Below, in pieces: positions 30,795-37,903 of a DNA stretch of 37,914 nucleotides. The notes beneath the pieces were generated by a model. It saw only the letters and a program-made list of their open reading frames with translations, did no database searches and was not told the origin of the DNA. The DNA is from Bacillota bacterium (lineage in GTDB: Bacteria; Bacillota_I; Bacilli_A; RFN20; CAG-826). The stretch lies in the NCBI GenBank assembly GCA_030537155.1, contig JAUNOH010000012.1:1-37914 (forward strand). The letters are read 5' to 3'. The number at the start of each line of letters is the position of its first letter. The stretch's first letter is position 1. The position numbers were made by a program, and so were the translations under genes.

Positions 30795-32312
30795 ATGACT
30801 AAGAGGGAAAGCTTAGGGAGTTTCGTCGCGAGGCGCCGTCGGATGCTGGGTTTGACCCAACGCGACATGGCCCTGGCTTTGGGCTACACCTTCCAGGCCA
30901 TCTCCAAATTCGAATCCGAGGGCGGGGCACTGCCTTTAAGCGTCCTCCCCTCCTTGGCCAACACCCTCCAATTGAGCTACACGGACATATTCGCTCGGAA
31001 CGCCGACGGGGAGAAGCCCGAGGTCCAATACGAGCCGATCGACGTCGACGTCTTCACCAACAACATCGTCTTCCTCCGCGGACTCACAAAATACTCACAG
31101 GCTCAAGAAGCCAACTACGTCGAAGTCAGCAAGCGCTCGATCATCAACTACGAGCAGGGCGCCTCCATCCCCAACACCAAAGTGGTCGAGGGCTTAATTG
31201 AACTATATGGCGTCACCCCGGAAGAAATCATCTACAAAGACCTCATCAAGGAGGCCGAAAGGGAAGCCATCCTCGAGAGGAAGAAGAAGCTGGCCCCCTC
31301 CTGGCTCCGCCCGACTATGGTCGGTGGCCTGATCCTGCTTTTATACGGAGCCGCCTCGTTGATCGTGACCCCCAGAGTGAGCGCCAAATTCAATGACGGG
31401 GCCTCCACCACTTATGTCTCCACCTCCACCGAATTGGTCGAGGCCATCAATACCACCAATACCGGTTCGATCGTCCTCTTAGATGACATCGACCTATCCG
31501 AGACCAACTGGGCCGAGGTCGATAACTCCAGGGCCTTTGCCGGGACCTTCGATGGGAATGGGCACACAATCTCCAACCTGAGCATCCGTGGGCAGGGCGA
31601 TGATGCCCAGCTAACTTCCGATTCCTCCGCCATGCGCCATTCCTATGGCTTCTTCTCGGGGCTTAGGGGCACGGTCAAGGACGTCTGCTTCGACAACATG
31701 AGCATCACCTTGGCCGAATCCGATAACTGCGTGGTCGGCGCGGTGGCCGGCACCATCTTCGGCGGAAGCGTGGAAAACGTCATCATGACCTCCTCCTCCA
31801 TCAACGTCGCCACCATGGACGATGAAGACGCCAAGACCATCGTCGGTGGTTTAGTCGGCATCAGCCTCGGCAACTCCAGCATCGAGCAATGCGCCATCTT
31901 CGAGAGCTCGCTTTCCAACGAATCGGGCTACATGGGCGGCATCGTCGGCTGGGCCAAGGATTTCCTCGGCAAGTTCTCCATCTCCGGCTGCGTCTTGGGC
32001 AAAACCGAGATTTACTCCGCCAAAACGAGCCAATGCCTCGGCATCGGAGTTGGGGCCGGCGGCGAGCAGACCAACGAGAAAAGCGAGGACTACGATAAGG
32101 TCTATTACGGGGAGGACGTGGTCTTCGGCTCAGGCTCGAATTATTCCGGCCAATTCTCCAGCGGGGCCATGGGCGGCAATAAGACCGAAACCTCCCTGTT
32201 CGATAGCCGGGAGTTCTACGTCAACGACCTCGATTTCTCCGAGAGCGTCTGGAACCTGAACGACCTCTCCTATGAGAACGGCGTCTATCCGAGATTAAGG
32301 CTTCAAGACTGA
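30795..32312 (+). CDS. Membrane-anchored regulator with two XRE HTH domains and GLUG-like ectodomain
   Basis: 505 residues. HTH 1 spans about 8-66 (LTQRDMALALGYTFQAISKFE) and HTH 2 about 86-145 (VSKRSIINYEQGASIP). A Lys-rich stretch and one membrane helix (about 174-193) follow. Residues 194-505 should be outside the cell: FAGTFDGNGHTISNL (GLUG start motif), then repeats of the type VGGLVG...SIEQC and MGGIVGW...ISGC. This topology would connect an external binding domain to DNA binding without a kinase. TAACAT ends 6 nt before the ATG and no Shine-Dalgarno is present. The palindrome CCATCTTTGATGG (30770-30782) may be an autoregulatory operator. Confidence 0.85.
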   Translation: MTKRESLGSFVARRRRMLGLTQRDMALALGYTFQAISKFESEGGALPLSVLPSLANTLQLSYTDIFARNADGEKPEVQYEPIDVDVFTNNIVFLRGLTKYSQAQEANYVEVSKRSIINYEQGASIPNTKVVEGLIELYGVTPEEIIYKDLIKEAEREAILERKKKLAPSWLRPTMVGGLILLLYGAASLIVTPRVSAKFNDGASTTYVSTSTELVEAINTTNTGSIVLLDDIDLSETNWAEVDNSRAFAGTFDGNGHTISNLSIRGQGDDAQLTSDSSAMRHSYGFFSGLRGTVKDVCFDNMSITLAESDNCVVGAVAGTIFGGSVENVIMTSSSINVATMDDEDAKTIVGGLVGISLGNSSIEQCAIFESSLSNESGYMGGIVGWAKDFLGKFSISGCVLGKTEIYSAKTSQCLGIGVGAGGEQTNEKSEDYDKVYYGEDVVFGSGSNYSGQFSSGAMGGNKTETSLFDSREFYVNDLDFSESVWNLNDLSYENGVYPRLRLQD

Positions 32313-32323
32313 ACAAAGCAAAT

Positions 32324-32350
32324 TAAAAGAGGGAGCGAAGCTCCCTCTAT
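32324..32350. terminator. Bidirectional terminator
   Basis: AGAGGGAGC-GAA-GCTCCCTCT followed by ATTTTTT on plus and TTTTAATTT on minus, between converging genes. Confidence 0.85.
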
Positions 32351-32363
32351 TTTTTATGCTGGA

Positions 32364-32501
32364 TTACTCCTCGACTTTCTCGAATTCCTCTTTGCCGACT
32401 CCGCAGAGGGGGCAGGTGAAGTCATCGGGAAGCTCTTCGGGTCCTTCGAAGGTGTAGCCGCAGACTTTGCACCTCCAGGTGACTTTCTTTTCCTCGGGCA
32501 T
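32364..32501 (-). CDS. Small rubredoxin-like protein
   Basis: 45 residues, too short for most gene callers. The iron-binding pairs are CKVCGY (residues 11-16) and CPLCG (30-34), followed by the typical [10 protein letters not shown] tail. The spacing between the pairs (16 residues) is shorter than in classical rubredoxin and matches the compact domain found at the C-terminus of rubrerythrin. The ribosome-binding site is AAGGAGG. It follows the flavodiiron protein gene on the same strand with a 65-nt gap, so it is its likely electron donor for reduction of oxygen or nitric oxide. Confidence 0.88.
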   Translation of the reverse strand: MPEEKKVTWRCKVCGYTFEGPEELPDDFTCPLCGVGKEEFEKVEE

Positions 32502-32566
32502 CCTTTTATCCTCCTTACGCAAAATTGATTATAACAAAGTGATATGGCGATGGTCTTGGCAAACGC

Positions 32567-33763
32567 TTACAGGACGGTCGCGGCCACTTCCTTGGCGATC
32601 TCCTCGAGCTCGGGGAGCTGCTCCTTCTTCAAGGAGCTTGCGATGGTCAGCGAATGCTCAAGGTAGTTGATGTTCTTCAAGGGCTCGAGTATCCGCTTCA
32701 TGTTGGCTTTGGCAGCCGGGGACCAGGAGCCATTCTCCAATAAGGCGATGTTCCGATTCCTGATGCAGTGATTGGCCAAATCGTGGAGGAAGTCCTCCAT
32801 CTTCACGAACACGTTCATGTTGTAGGTTGTCGCGGCCAGGACGATGGTCTTGACCCTGAAGGCTTCGGCGACTAGGACCGAGCTATGGGTCTTCGAGACG
32901 TCATAGACCACGAGGTTACGGACACCCAATTGGGCGATCTTGCTCGCTAATATCGAGACGGCGTTCTCGGTGTTTCCATAAACCGAGCTATAGGCGATCA
33001 TCACCCCATCTTGATCCTCGGGGGTGTAGCTGGCCCAGGCGGTGTAGACCTTCAACAGTTCGGGGATATCCTCCTTCTTATGGATGGGTCCATGGAGGGG
33101 GCAGATCATCTCGATTTCGATATTGGCGGCCTTCTTGAGGACGTTCATGACCTGGTCGCCGTATTTGCCGACGATGTTGGTGTAGTAACGCCTGGCCTCG
33201 TTGAGGTCGAAGTTCTTGTCGGACTTATAGATGTCCCCGTTGAGGGCGCCAAAGGTACCGAAGGCATCCGCCGAATATAGGATCTTCTCATCCACGTCGT
33301 AGGTGAACATGACCTCGGGCCAATGGACCATCGGGGCCATGACGAAGGTGAGGGTGTGCTTGCCGATATTGAGGGTGTCGCCCTCTTTGACGATTAGGAA
33401 CTCGCACTTGGCCTCGGGGAAGTAATTCAGCAGGAACTTCTTGGCCATGGCGCTGGTGACGACGACGGTCTCCGGGTGGCGGAGCAATAGCTCCCCAATA
33501 TTGGCCGCGTGGTCTGGCTCCATATGGTCGACGATGAGGTAATCTAATTTCCTGCCGTCCAATAAAAAGTCGATGTTATCGAAATAAACCCCGGTCACCG
33601 AGGAATCGACGGTGTCCAATAGACAGGTCTTCTCGTCCAGGTATAGATATGAGTTATAGGAGACTCCGTTAACGAGGGGGTAGACGTTCTCAAATAGCTC
33701 TATCCTCCTGTCGCTTCCGCCTACGTAATATAGGCCTTCCTTGATCTTAACTTCGTTATGCAT
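32567..33763 (-). CDS. Flavodiiron protein (FprA-type)
   Basis: 398 residues, the basic two-domain form. The beta-lactamase-like domain has the di-iron ligands H80, E82, D84 and H85 (HMEPDH), H147, D166 (SADAFG) and H224 (PLHGP). The flavodoxin domain begins near 254 with YSSVYGNT for FMN. These enzymes reduce O2 to water (or NO) with electrons from rubredoxin, protecting anaerobes. Residue set complete, so it should be active. GGAGG is the ribosome-binding site; TTGGAA - 16 bp - CATAAA upstream is a reasonable promoter. Together with Rex and the Fe-S serine dehydratase it suggests an anaerobe with oxygen defence. Confidence 0.94.
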   Translation of the reverse strand: MHNEVKIKEGLYYVGGSDRRIELFENVYPLVNGVSYNSYLYLDEKTCLLDTVDSSVTGVYFDNIDFLLDGRKLDYLIVDHMEPDHAANIGELLLRHPETVVVTSAMAKKFLLNYFPEAKCEFLIVKEGDTLNIGKHTLTFVMAPMVHWPEVMFTYDVDEKILYSADAFGTFGALNGDIYKSDKNFDLNEARRYYTNIVGKYGDQVMNVLKKAANIEIEMICPLHGPIHKKEDIPELLKVYTAWASYTPEDQDGVMIAYSSVYGNTENAVSILASKIAQLGVRNLVVYDVSKTHSSVLVAEAFRVKTIVLAATTYNMNVFVKMEDFLHDLANHCIRNRNIALLENGSWSPAAKANMKRILEPLKNINYLEHSLTIASSLKKEQLPELEEIAKEVAATVL

Positions 33764-33841
33764 AGATATCCTCCGGGGGTAGTTTATGATAATTGCCTAT
33801 TCTATTCCAAGATTATGCGTCATGGGGGTGAGATTCTCTTA

Positions 33842-33870
33842 TTGTTTAGCAAAATCGCGACGAATATAAT
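33842..33870 (+). promoter_or_regulatory. Promoter of tRNA-Ala
   Basis: TTGTTT (33842-33847) - 17 bp - TATAAT (33865-33870), about 26 nt before the tRNA. Confidence 0.75.
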
Positions 33871-33896
33871 GTTCACGCCCAAAAGGGCCACTACGT

Positions 33897-33972
33897 GGGG
33901 CTTTAGCTCAGCTGGGAGAGCGCGTGCTTTGCAAGCATGAGGTCAGGGGTTCGAACCCCCTAAGTTCCACCA
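33897..33972 (+). tRNA. tRNA-Ala (TGC)
   Basis: 76 nt with encoded CCA. Acceptor GGGGCTT / AAGTTCC includes two G-T pairs, of which the third position is the alanine-type identity region. Anticodon loop TTTGCAA; T-loop TTCGAAC. Confidence 0.95.
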
Positions 33973-33980
33973 CTTAAGAA

Positions 33981-34009
33981 AACACATCGGGAGAGCCCCG
34001 GTGTTTTTT
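33981..34009 (+). terminator. Terminator of tRNA-Ala
   Basis: ACAC-at-CGGG / CCCG-GTGT hairpin with six T, 9 nt after CCA. Confidence 0.75.
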
Positions 34010-34159
34010 ATTGATCCGCCGCTTCAATCCACCTTTCAACAAAAAGGCCACCGAATTTCCAAAGCGGGTCAAAATCACGAAATGCACCGAAATTGGCGTT
34101 TTTCCTTCTTGAAATCCACGCGCGTAAATGCAATTATATTCCGCACGCCAAAAGGGAAC

Positions 34160-34245
34160 CCCTTCAGGCGTTGGATATATATCATAGATACGCCGGTGTT
34201 ACGCGATTACGGCGTAGACGAAAGGCCATTAGGCCCTTCGTCAAA
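34160..34245. other. Structured region upstream of tRNA-Met
   Basis: Three inverted repeats in a row: GGCGT / ACGCC (34168-34194) around an AT-rich loop, TACGC / GCGTA (34200-34216) and GACGAAAGGCC / GGCCCTTCGTC (34217-34242). No T-run follows. The tRNA-Met promoter must lie here, but I cannot fix it. The rest of 34010-34160 shows nothing recognisable. Confidence 0.35.
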
Positions 34246-34259
34246 AAATCGCTGCTTAT

Positions 34260-34336
34260 GGCTGAGTAGCCCAGTTGGTTAGAGCAACCGGCTCATACCC
34301 GGTATGTCGAGGGTTCGAGTCCCCCCTCAGCCACCA
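34260..34336 (+). tRNA. tRNA-Met (CAT), elongator type
   Basis: 77 nt with encoded CCA. Acceptor GGCTGAG / CTCAGCC has a paired G1:C72, which excludes the initiator. Anticodon loop CTCATAC. The D-stem GCCC / GAGC has one mismatch. A lysidine-type tRNA-Ile(CAT) cannot be ruled out by eye, but the stem and loop fit elongator Met better. Confidence 0.85.
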
Positions 34337-34348
34337 CACGAACATAAC

Positions 34349-34372
34349 GCCCCGTCAATCGGGGCTTTTTTC
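34349..34372 (+). terminator. Terminator of tRNA-Met
   Basis: GCCCCG-TCAAT-CGGGGC then TTTTTT. Confidence 0.9.
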
Positions 34373-34428
34373 TTACCAACTCGGCCGAAATAACCCCAAA
34401 ACTCAATCAATCGATTATCATTTAATTC

Positions 34429-35115
34429 ATGAAGATCTTCGAAAGGATCAAATCGAGCAAGCTGGGCCACTACTTCTTCGGGGAATACGATGGCAAAACC
34501 ATCGCCTTTGGCTTGCTCTCTTTGGCCATCAGCCTCTTCTTCATGGGGCTGAACTTATTTTATGCCATCTATGCCTGGTCGCTTTGGTATGCCATTTTGA
34601 CAGGCTATTACCTCTGCCTGATCCTCTTCCGGGGATCGATCATCCCCTTGGGGGTCAGGGCCCGCAAAAAGCATGAAGGCGACGAATCCGGATTAAGGCA
34701 GGCCGAAAGGCGGATATATTTACTCTCAGGTTTTTTCATTTTCATCCTTTTCGCCGTGATGGCCATCGCCATAAGCGAGCTCATAATCCACGGCAAACCC
34801 GGCGAGACCGGCACCATCATGGCCATCGCCACCGCCGCTTACACTTTCTATAAAACAGGTTTAGCCATCTATAACTTAGCCAAATCACGCAGGATAGGCG
34901 ATTGGGTCAGTCAGAGTCTTAGGAACCTCAACTTCGCGGATGCCCTGATGTCGATGGTCTCCTTGACCGTGACGATGCTAGCCACCTTCGGGGATTCTGG
35001 CGATTACGCCCTCACCATCGAAGCCTGCACCGGCTTTGGGGCGGCCGTGCTGGTGTTGGGGCTTTCGATCTACACGATCGTCGAGGCCCTGAAAAGCAAA
35101 GAAAAAGGGGATTAG
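34429..35115 (+). CDS. Six-helix membrane protein
   Basis: 228 residues, family not recognised. Helices at about 25-50, 52-70, 98-122, 130-150, 172-188 and 195-220. The conserved-looking loop RGSIIPLGVRARKKHE between helices 2 and 3 is basic, so cytoplasmic. TATCAT (34416-34421) ends 7 nt before the ATG without a Shine-Dalgarno, so it is probably leaderless. The TAG stop overlaps the stop of the convergent mntP gene by 4 nt, leaving no room for a terminator between the two. Confidence 0.7.
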   Translation: MKIFERIKSSKLGHYFFGEYDGKTIAFGLLSLAISLFFMGLNLFYAIYAWSLWYAILTGYYLCLILFRGSIIPLGVRARKKHEGDESGLRQAERRIYLLSGFFIFILFAVMAIAISELIIHGKPGETGTIMAIATAAYTFYKTGLAIYNLAKSRRIGDWVSQSLRNLNFADALMSMVSLTVTMLATFGDSGDYALTIEACTGFGAAVLVLGLSIYTIVEALKSKEKGD

Positions 35116-35726
35116 AGAATCCCCTCGAGCAATATCTTCAAGCCGATGGCTATAAAGGCCACGCCGGCGATGAGGCCGGCCCATCTTTCGAATTTATCGC
35201 CGATCTTCCTGCCGAGCAATAGGGCCAACAAGGCCAAGAGGAAGGTAACTCCCCCGATGATGCCGAATATCAATATGGCTGGCCCAAAATCATATTCCAA
35301 AGGCGAATAGACAAAGCCGATGCAGAGGGCGTCGATCGAGGTGGCGATGGCCTGGAAGATGATGCCGCCTATCGAGAGGACGGGCGCCTCCACTTCCTCG
35401 CCGGTTTTCTCCTTCCTCCTCTCCAATATCCAGGAGACGATGCTTTTGATGCCTAAAAACGATAAGAGGGCAAAGGCGATCCAGGGGATATAACGGTCCA
35501 AGGTATTTGTGACATCCTCACCCAATCCATAATGGATGACGATATAGAAGATCAAATACCCGATCAGGGGCATCAAAAACTGGAATAGCCCAAAGAAAAA
35601 GGCGATCAAAACCGCCTTGCGCTTCTTCATGGCGGGCTCATTGATGGCATCCGCGGCCCCGACGCTCATGCAGTCTATGGCCATCGAGCAGGACACCAAA
35701 AAAGTATTGAGCCAGTTTATTCCCAT
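35112..35726 (-). CDS. mntP: MntP-like manganese efflux pump
   Basis: 204 residues from the ATG at 35726 behind a perfect AAGGAGG; the frame continues upstream to 35906 but without membrane or family features. Six helices in two related halves. The first carries SMAIDCMSVG and the second ATSIDALCIGF, matching the paired D-A motifs of MntP that bind Mn2+. Expected to export excess manganese. TTGCGC - 16 bp - TACAAT at about 35758-35785 leaves a leader of only about 25 nt, so there is no room for the yybP-ykoY Mn riboswitch often found here. It converges on, and overlaps, the 34429-35115 gene. Confidence 0.82.
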   Translation of the reverse strand: MGINWLNTFLVSCSMAIDCMSVGAADAINEPAMKKRKAVLIAFFFGLFQFLMPLIGYLIFYIVIHYGLGEDVTNTLDRYIPWIAFALLSFLGIKSIVSWILERRKEKTGEEVEAPVLSIGGIIFQAIATSIDALCIGFVYSPLEYDFGPAILIFGIIGGVTFLLALLALLLGRKIGDKFERWAGLIAGVAFIAIGLKILLEGIL

Positions 35727-35842
35727 CAGTTGCCTCCTTAACCAAGCAACGGCTATAGATTGTATCGGAATAATGGGCGTGCGCAAGCGTATGCGACTAA
35801 TTGGTGGCCTATCCCAAAATAAACGCGTCCGTTCCCTCCCCT

Positions 35843-35872
35843 TTGCTAGAGGTTCCACCCATCCTTTATAAT
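35843..35872 (+). promoter_or_regulatory. Promoter of DUF1275 gene, leaderless type
   Basis: TTGCTA (about 35843-35848) - 18 bp - TATAAT (35867-35872). The upstream ATG at 35871 lies inside the -10 box. The ATG at 35883 is 10 nt downstream, at the expected transcription start. Confidence 0.6.
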
Positions 35873-35882
35873 GCCTTTTGGC

Positions 35883-36599
35883 ATGGTTAAGGGACGGGAG
35901 AGGCAAATATCCGAATCGCTCCTAGTGGGCCTTCTTTTGGCCTATGTGGGTGGATACCTCGATGGATACACCTATTTGCTGAGGGATGGGATGTTCGCCA
36001 CCATGGAAACCTCCAACCTCATCCTAGCCGTCTACCATATGATCCATAGCCACTGGTCGACGGGGATGATGTATATGATTCCGATCGCCGGCTTCACCCT
36101 CGCGGTCGCGGCCACTTCCCTCACCGAGCATTTCCTCAAATACCGGAAGCCCCCGCTCCACTGGAGGCAGATCACCCTCATCGCCGAGATCGCCTTGATC
36201 ATCTGGGCATCCTTCATACCGATATCCCCCGAGCTGAATATCTATTCGACCCTATTGCTTTCGATCGCCTCCGGCATCCAGTTGGAGAGCTTTAGGAGCA
36301 TCCACTCGATATCCTTCGCCGCCAATATGGCCACCGGCAACCTCCAGAAGATCGCCCGCGGGGTGGTCAAGGGGATAACCCTCCATAATAGGCAGGTATT
36401 GAAAGAGGCCCTCTGCTTCGTCGGAATCGTCTTAAGCTTCACCGTTGGGATCTCGACCTCATTCCTGATTGGGGAGAGCGTCGGCTGCTACACGACCTTA
36501 TTCTCTATCATCCCGTTATTGATAATATTCTTCGTCCTCTTCAAAAAGCCCGTCGCCACCGAGGAAGCGATGGCCTTCCCCATCATCGAGGAAGAGTGA
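35883..36599 (+). CDS. DUF1275/YoaK family membrane protein
   Basis: 238 residues with about six helices. Family signatures are visible: GGYLDGYTYL near residue 25, METSN near 43 (the T/SxN motif) and ANMATGNLQK near 150, the repeat expected for this two-fold family. Function of DUF1275 is unknown; a transporter role is usually suspected. The start was chosen at 35883 because the first in-frame ATG (35871) overlaps the -10 box. No Shine-Dalgarno. Ends at a clear terminator. Confidence 0.85.
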   Translation: MVKGRERQISESLLVGLLLAYVGGYLDGYTYLLRDGMFATMETSNLILAVYHMIHSHWSTGMMYMIPIAGFTLAVAATSLTEHFLKYRKPPLHWRQITLIAEIALIIWASFIPISPELNIYSTLLLSIASGIQLESFRSIHSISFAANMATGNLQKIARGVVKGITLHNRQVLKEALCFVGIVLSFTVGISTSFLIGESVGCYTTLFSIIPLLIIFFVLFKKPVATEEAMAFPIIEEE

Positions 36600-36626
36600 T
36601 TTAGCTAATATCGGAGAATCAATAAG

Positions 36627-36650
36627 CCGCTTCTAAACGAGCGGTTTTTT
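36627..36650 (+). terminator. Terminator of DUF1275 gene
   Basis: CCGCT / AGCGG hairpin then TTTTTT; it overlaps the TAG stop of the convergent gene. Confidence 0.8.
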
Positions 36651-37163
36651 CTTATGCGAGAAATAAAAGGCAATCGCATCCACCACATCCAAAACGAAAC
36701 AGAATTGCAGGATGATGTGGATGACTCCCCACTTTAGGGGAATCTCCCCCTGCAGGGTCTTCCTCAATAAATAGGCGATCAGATTCGCCGAGGAGGCCAA
36801 GAGGACCACATACGTCAACCCAACCTCCAAGAGTATGATGGCCGGGGCCGCCCAGAATAGCCAGGGATTCAAAAAGCCCGAGAGGGCGCATAAGCAGACG
36901 AATAGATTGGCGGCAAAGAAGGGAATAAGGATTAGCTTAGCCACCAAAGAGAACTTTGGGGCATCCATATCGGGTAGCCCGATTTTAAGGCAGGCGATGA
37001 CGATGTTCGCGGCGAAAAGTGGGAAGCTCAATAACCCAAAGGCCAAGGATACGTAAAAGAAGGCGTGCAAATAGCAATAGAAGCCGATCAGGAAGAAAAC
37101 CTGGAGCAAATAAAGGCAGCCGATATATAGCCCCATCAATATATTCCTGGCTCTCCGCCCCAT
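36633..37163 (-). CDS. Four- to five-helix membrane protein
   Basis: 176 residues, unrecognised. Hydrophobic segments at about 8-35, 38-60, 70-95, 98-128 and 145-168; basic C-terminus SHKKKPLV. Ends in TAG. GTGACG - 17 bp - TATAAT (37172-37177) ends 8 nt before the ATG, again without a Shine-Dalgarno. Three related 13-bp palindromes 50-90 bp further upstream suggest tight control by a dimeric repressor or activator, which is unusual for a gene of this kind. Confidence 0.7.
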   Translation of the reverse strand: MGRRARNILMGLYIGCLYLLQVFFLIGFYCYLHAFFYVSLAFGLLSFPLFAANIVIACLKIGLPDMDAPKFSLVAKLILIPFFAANLFVCLCALSGFLNPWLFWAAPAIILLEVGLTYVVLLASSANLIAYLLRKTLQGEIPLKWGVIHIILQFCFVLDVVDAIAFYFSHKKKPLV

Positions 37164-37171
37164 GATTCATG

Positions 37172-37200
37172 ATTATAGGTAGGGCGAAATATTGCGTCAC
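37172..37200 (-). promoter_or_regulatory. Promoter of 36633-37163 gene
   Basis: GTGACG (37195-37200) - 17 bp - TATAAT (37172-37177), 8 nt before the ATG. Confidence 0.6.
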
Positions 37201-37212
37201 CTAAAAGCGATT

Positions 37213-37258
37213 TATACAGTGTATATATACATTGTCTAATCAATTTAGACAGTGTCTA
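37213..37258. promoter_or_regulatory. Triple 13-bp palindrome operator
   Basis: TATACAGTGTATA (37213-37225), TATACATTGTCTA (37226-37238) and TAGACAGTGTCTA (37246-37258), consensus TAnACAnTGTnTA. The first and third are perfect palindromes. Centres are 13 and 20 bp apart. They lie upstream of the 36633-37163 promoter and directly after the cupin stop codon. Confidence 0.65.
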
Positions 37259-37265
37259 GTTTATC

Positions 37266-37547
37266 TTAAAAATGAATGATGAACAGCTCACTATCCTCGA
37301 TGGCCTCGAGGTTGTGCAGATCGCCGGGATTCATATAGACGGCCTTGCCGGGGAATATCTCCTCCCCGCCATCTTTCCCATCGCCGAAGAATACGCGTCC
37401 TTTGACTATGGTGACGAGAACGCTTTTGGGGGAGCTATGGGCCGGGATCTTGGCGCCGGCTTTAAGATTCGCGCACACCACCACCGCTTTGCCATCGTCG
37501 ACTAATTTGCTTTTCCCGGGGACTCCGGGGGATTTTAGGAATTGCAT
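37266..37547 (-). CDS. Single-domain cupin protein
   Basis: 93 residues, one small cupin barrel. Motif 1 is degenerate (AGAKIPAHSSPKSVLVTIVKG, with the single His of PAHS). Motif 2 is PGKAVYMNPGDLHNLEA, with the conserved PGDLH histidine. Small cupins of this type bind a metal or ligand, and the function is unassigned. GAGGT lies 7 nt upstream of the ATG. A CCTCTA / TAGAGG inverted repeat (37557-37576) in the leader includes this ribosome-binding site and could hide it. Confidence 0.82.
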   Translation of the reverse strand: MQFLKSPGVPGKSKLVDDGKAVVVCANLKAGAKIPAHSSPKSVLVTIVKGRVFFGDGKDGGEEIFPGKAVYMNPGDLHNLEAIEDSELFIIHF

Positions 37548-37556
37548 GTTTTTTTA

Positions 37557-37576
37557 CCTCTATTTGATTTTAGAGG
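37557..37576. promoter_or_regulatory. Inverted repeat in cupin leader
   Basis: CCTCTA-TTTGATTT-TAGAGG on the plus strand; on the mRNA the 3' arm contains the GAGG of the ribosome-binding site. Confidence 0.4.
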
Positions 37577-37618
37577 AAATCCCATCTTTTCTCCTATGGC
37601 ACGCTCAGGGAAAAGAAA

Positions 37619-37645
37619 ACGCCCGCCTTCCGACGGACGCTTTCG
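37619..37645 (-). terminator. Weak terminator of last gene
   Basis: CGTCCG / CGGGCG hairpin with one G-T pair then TTTTC on the minus strand. Confidence 0.45.
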
Positions 37646-37648
37646 AAA

Positions 37649-37903
37649 TTATCTTTTGATTATCTTCTTCCCGGAGAGGGAGACTTGGGAGTCGATGTTT
37701 AGGATATTGACCGCGTCCTTATCGTAGGCATTCCCAGCCACCTTCTCCCCAAACAGGGGATCGTCCACGCCTATCTTGTGGTATTCGACGCCTTTCTGGA
37801 GGCAGGTGATGACGTCGTTGGCCTTATCGAGTCCCCGGAAATCGGTCAGGTAGATGTGGGTCCTCCGCTCCTTGGACTTATTGACCAGGCGGCCGTTCGA
37901 CAT
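37649..37903 (-). CDS. Small hypothetical protein at window edge
   Basis: 84 residues from the ATG at 37903, with AGGAAG upstream; a GTG two codons earlier is possible. Highly charged, no signal peptide or membrane helix, and no motif I recognise. Beta-alpha pattern THIYLTDFRG, then DVITCLQKGVEYHKIG. The window ends 11 nt upstream, so an earlier start cannot be excluded. Confidence 0.6.
   Translation of the reverse strand: MSNGRLVNKSKERRTHIYLTDFRGLDKANDVITCLQKGVEYHKIGVDDPLFGEKVAGNAYDKDAVNILNIDSQVSLSGKKIIKR

Noticed and set aside
35112-35906. Extended start of mntP at 35906
   Set aside because: The perfect AAGGAGG before 35726 and family length support the shorter protein; the promoter for mntP lies inside the extension.
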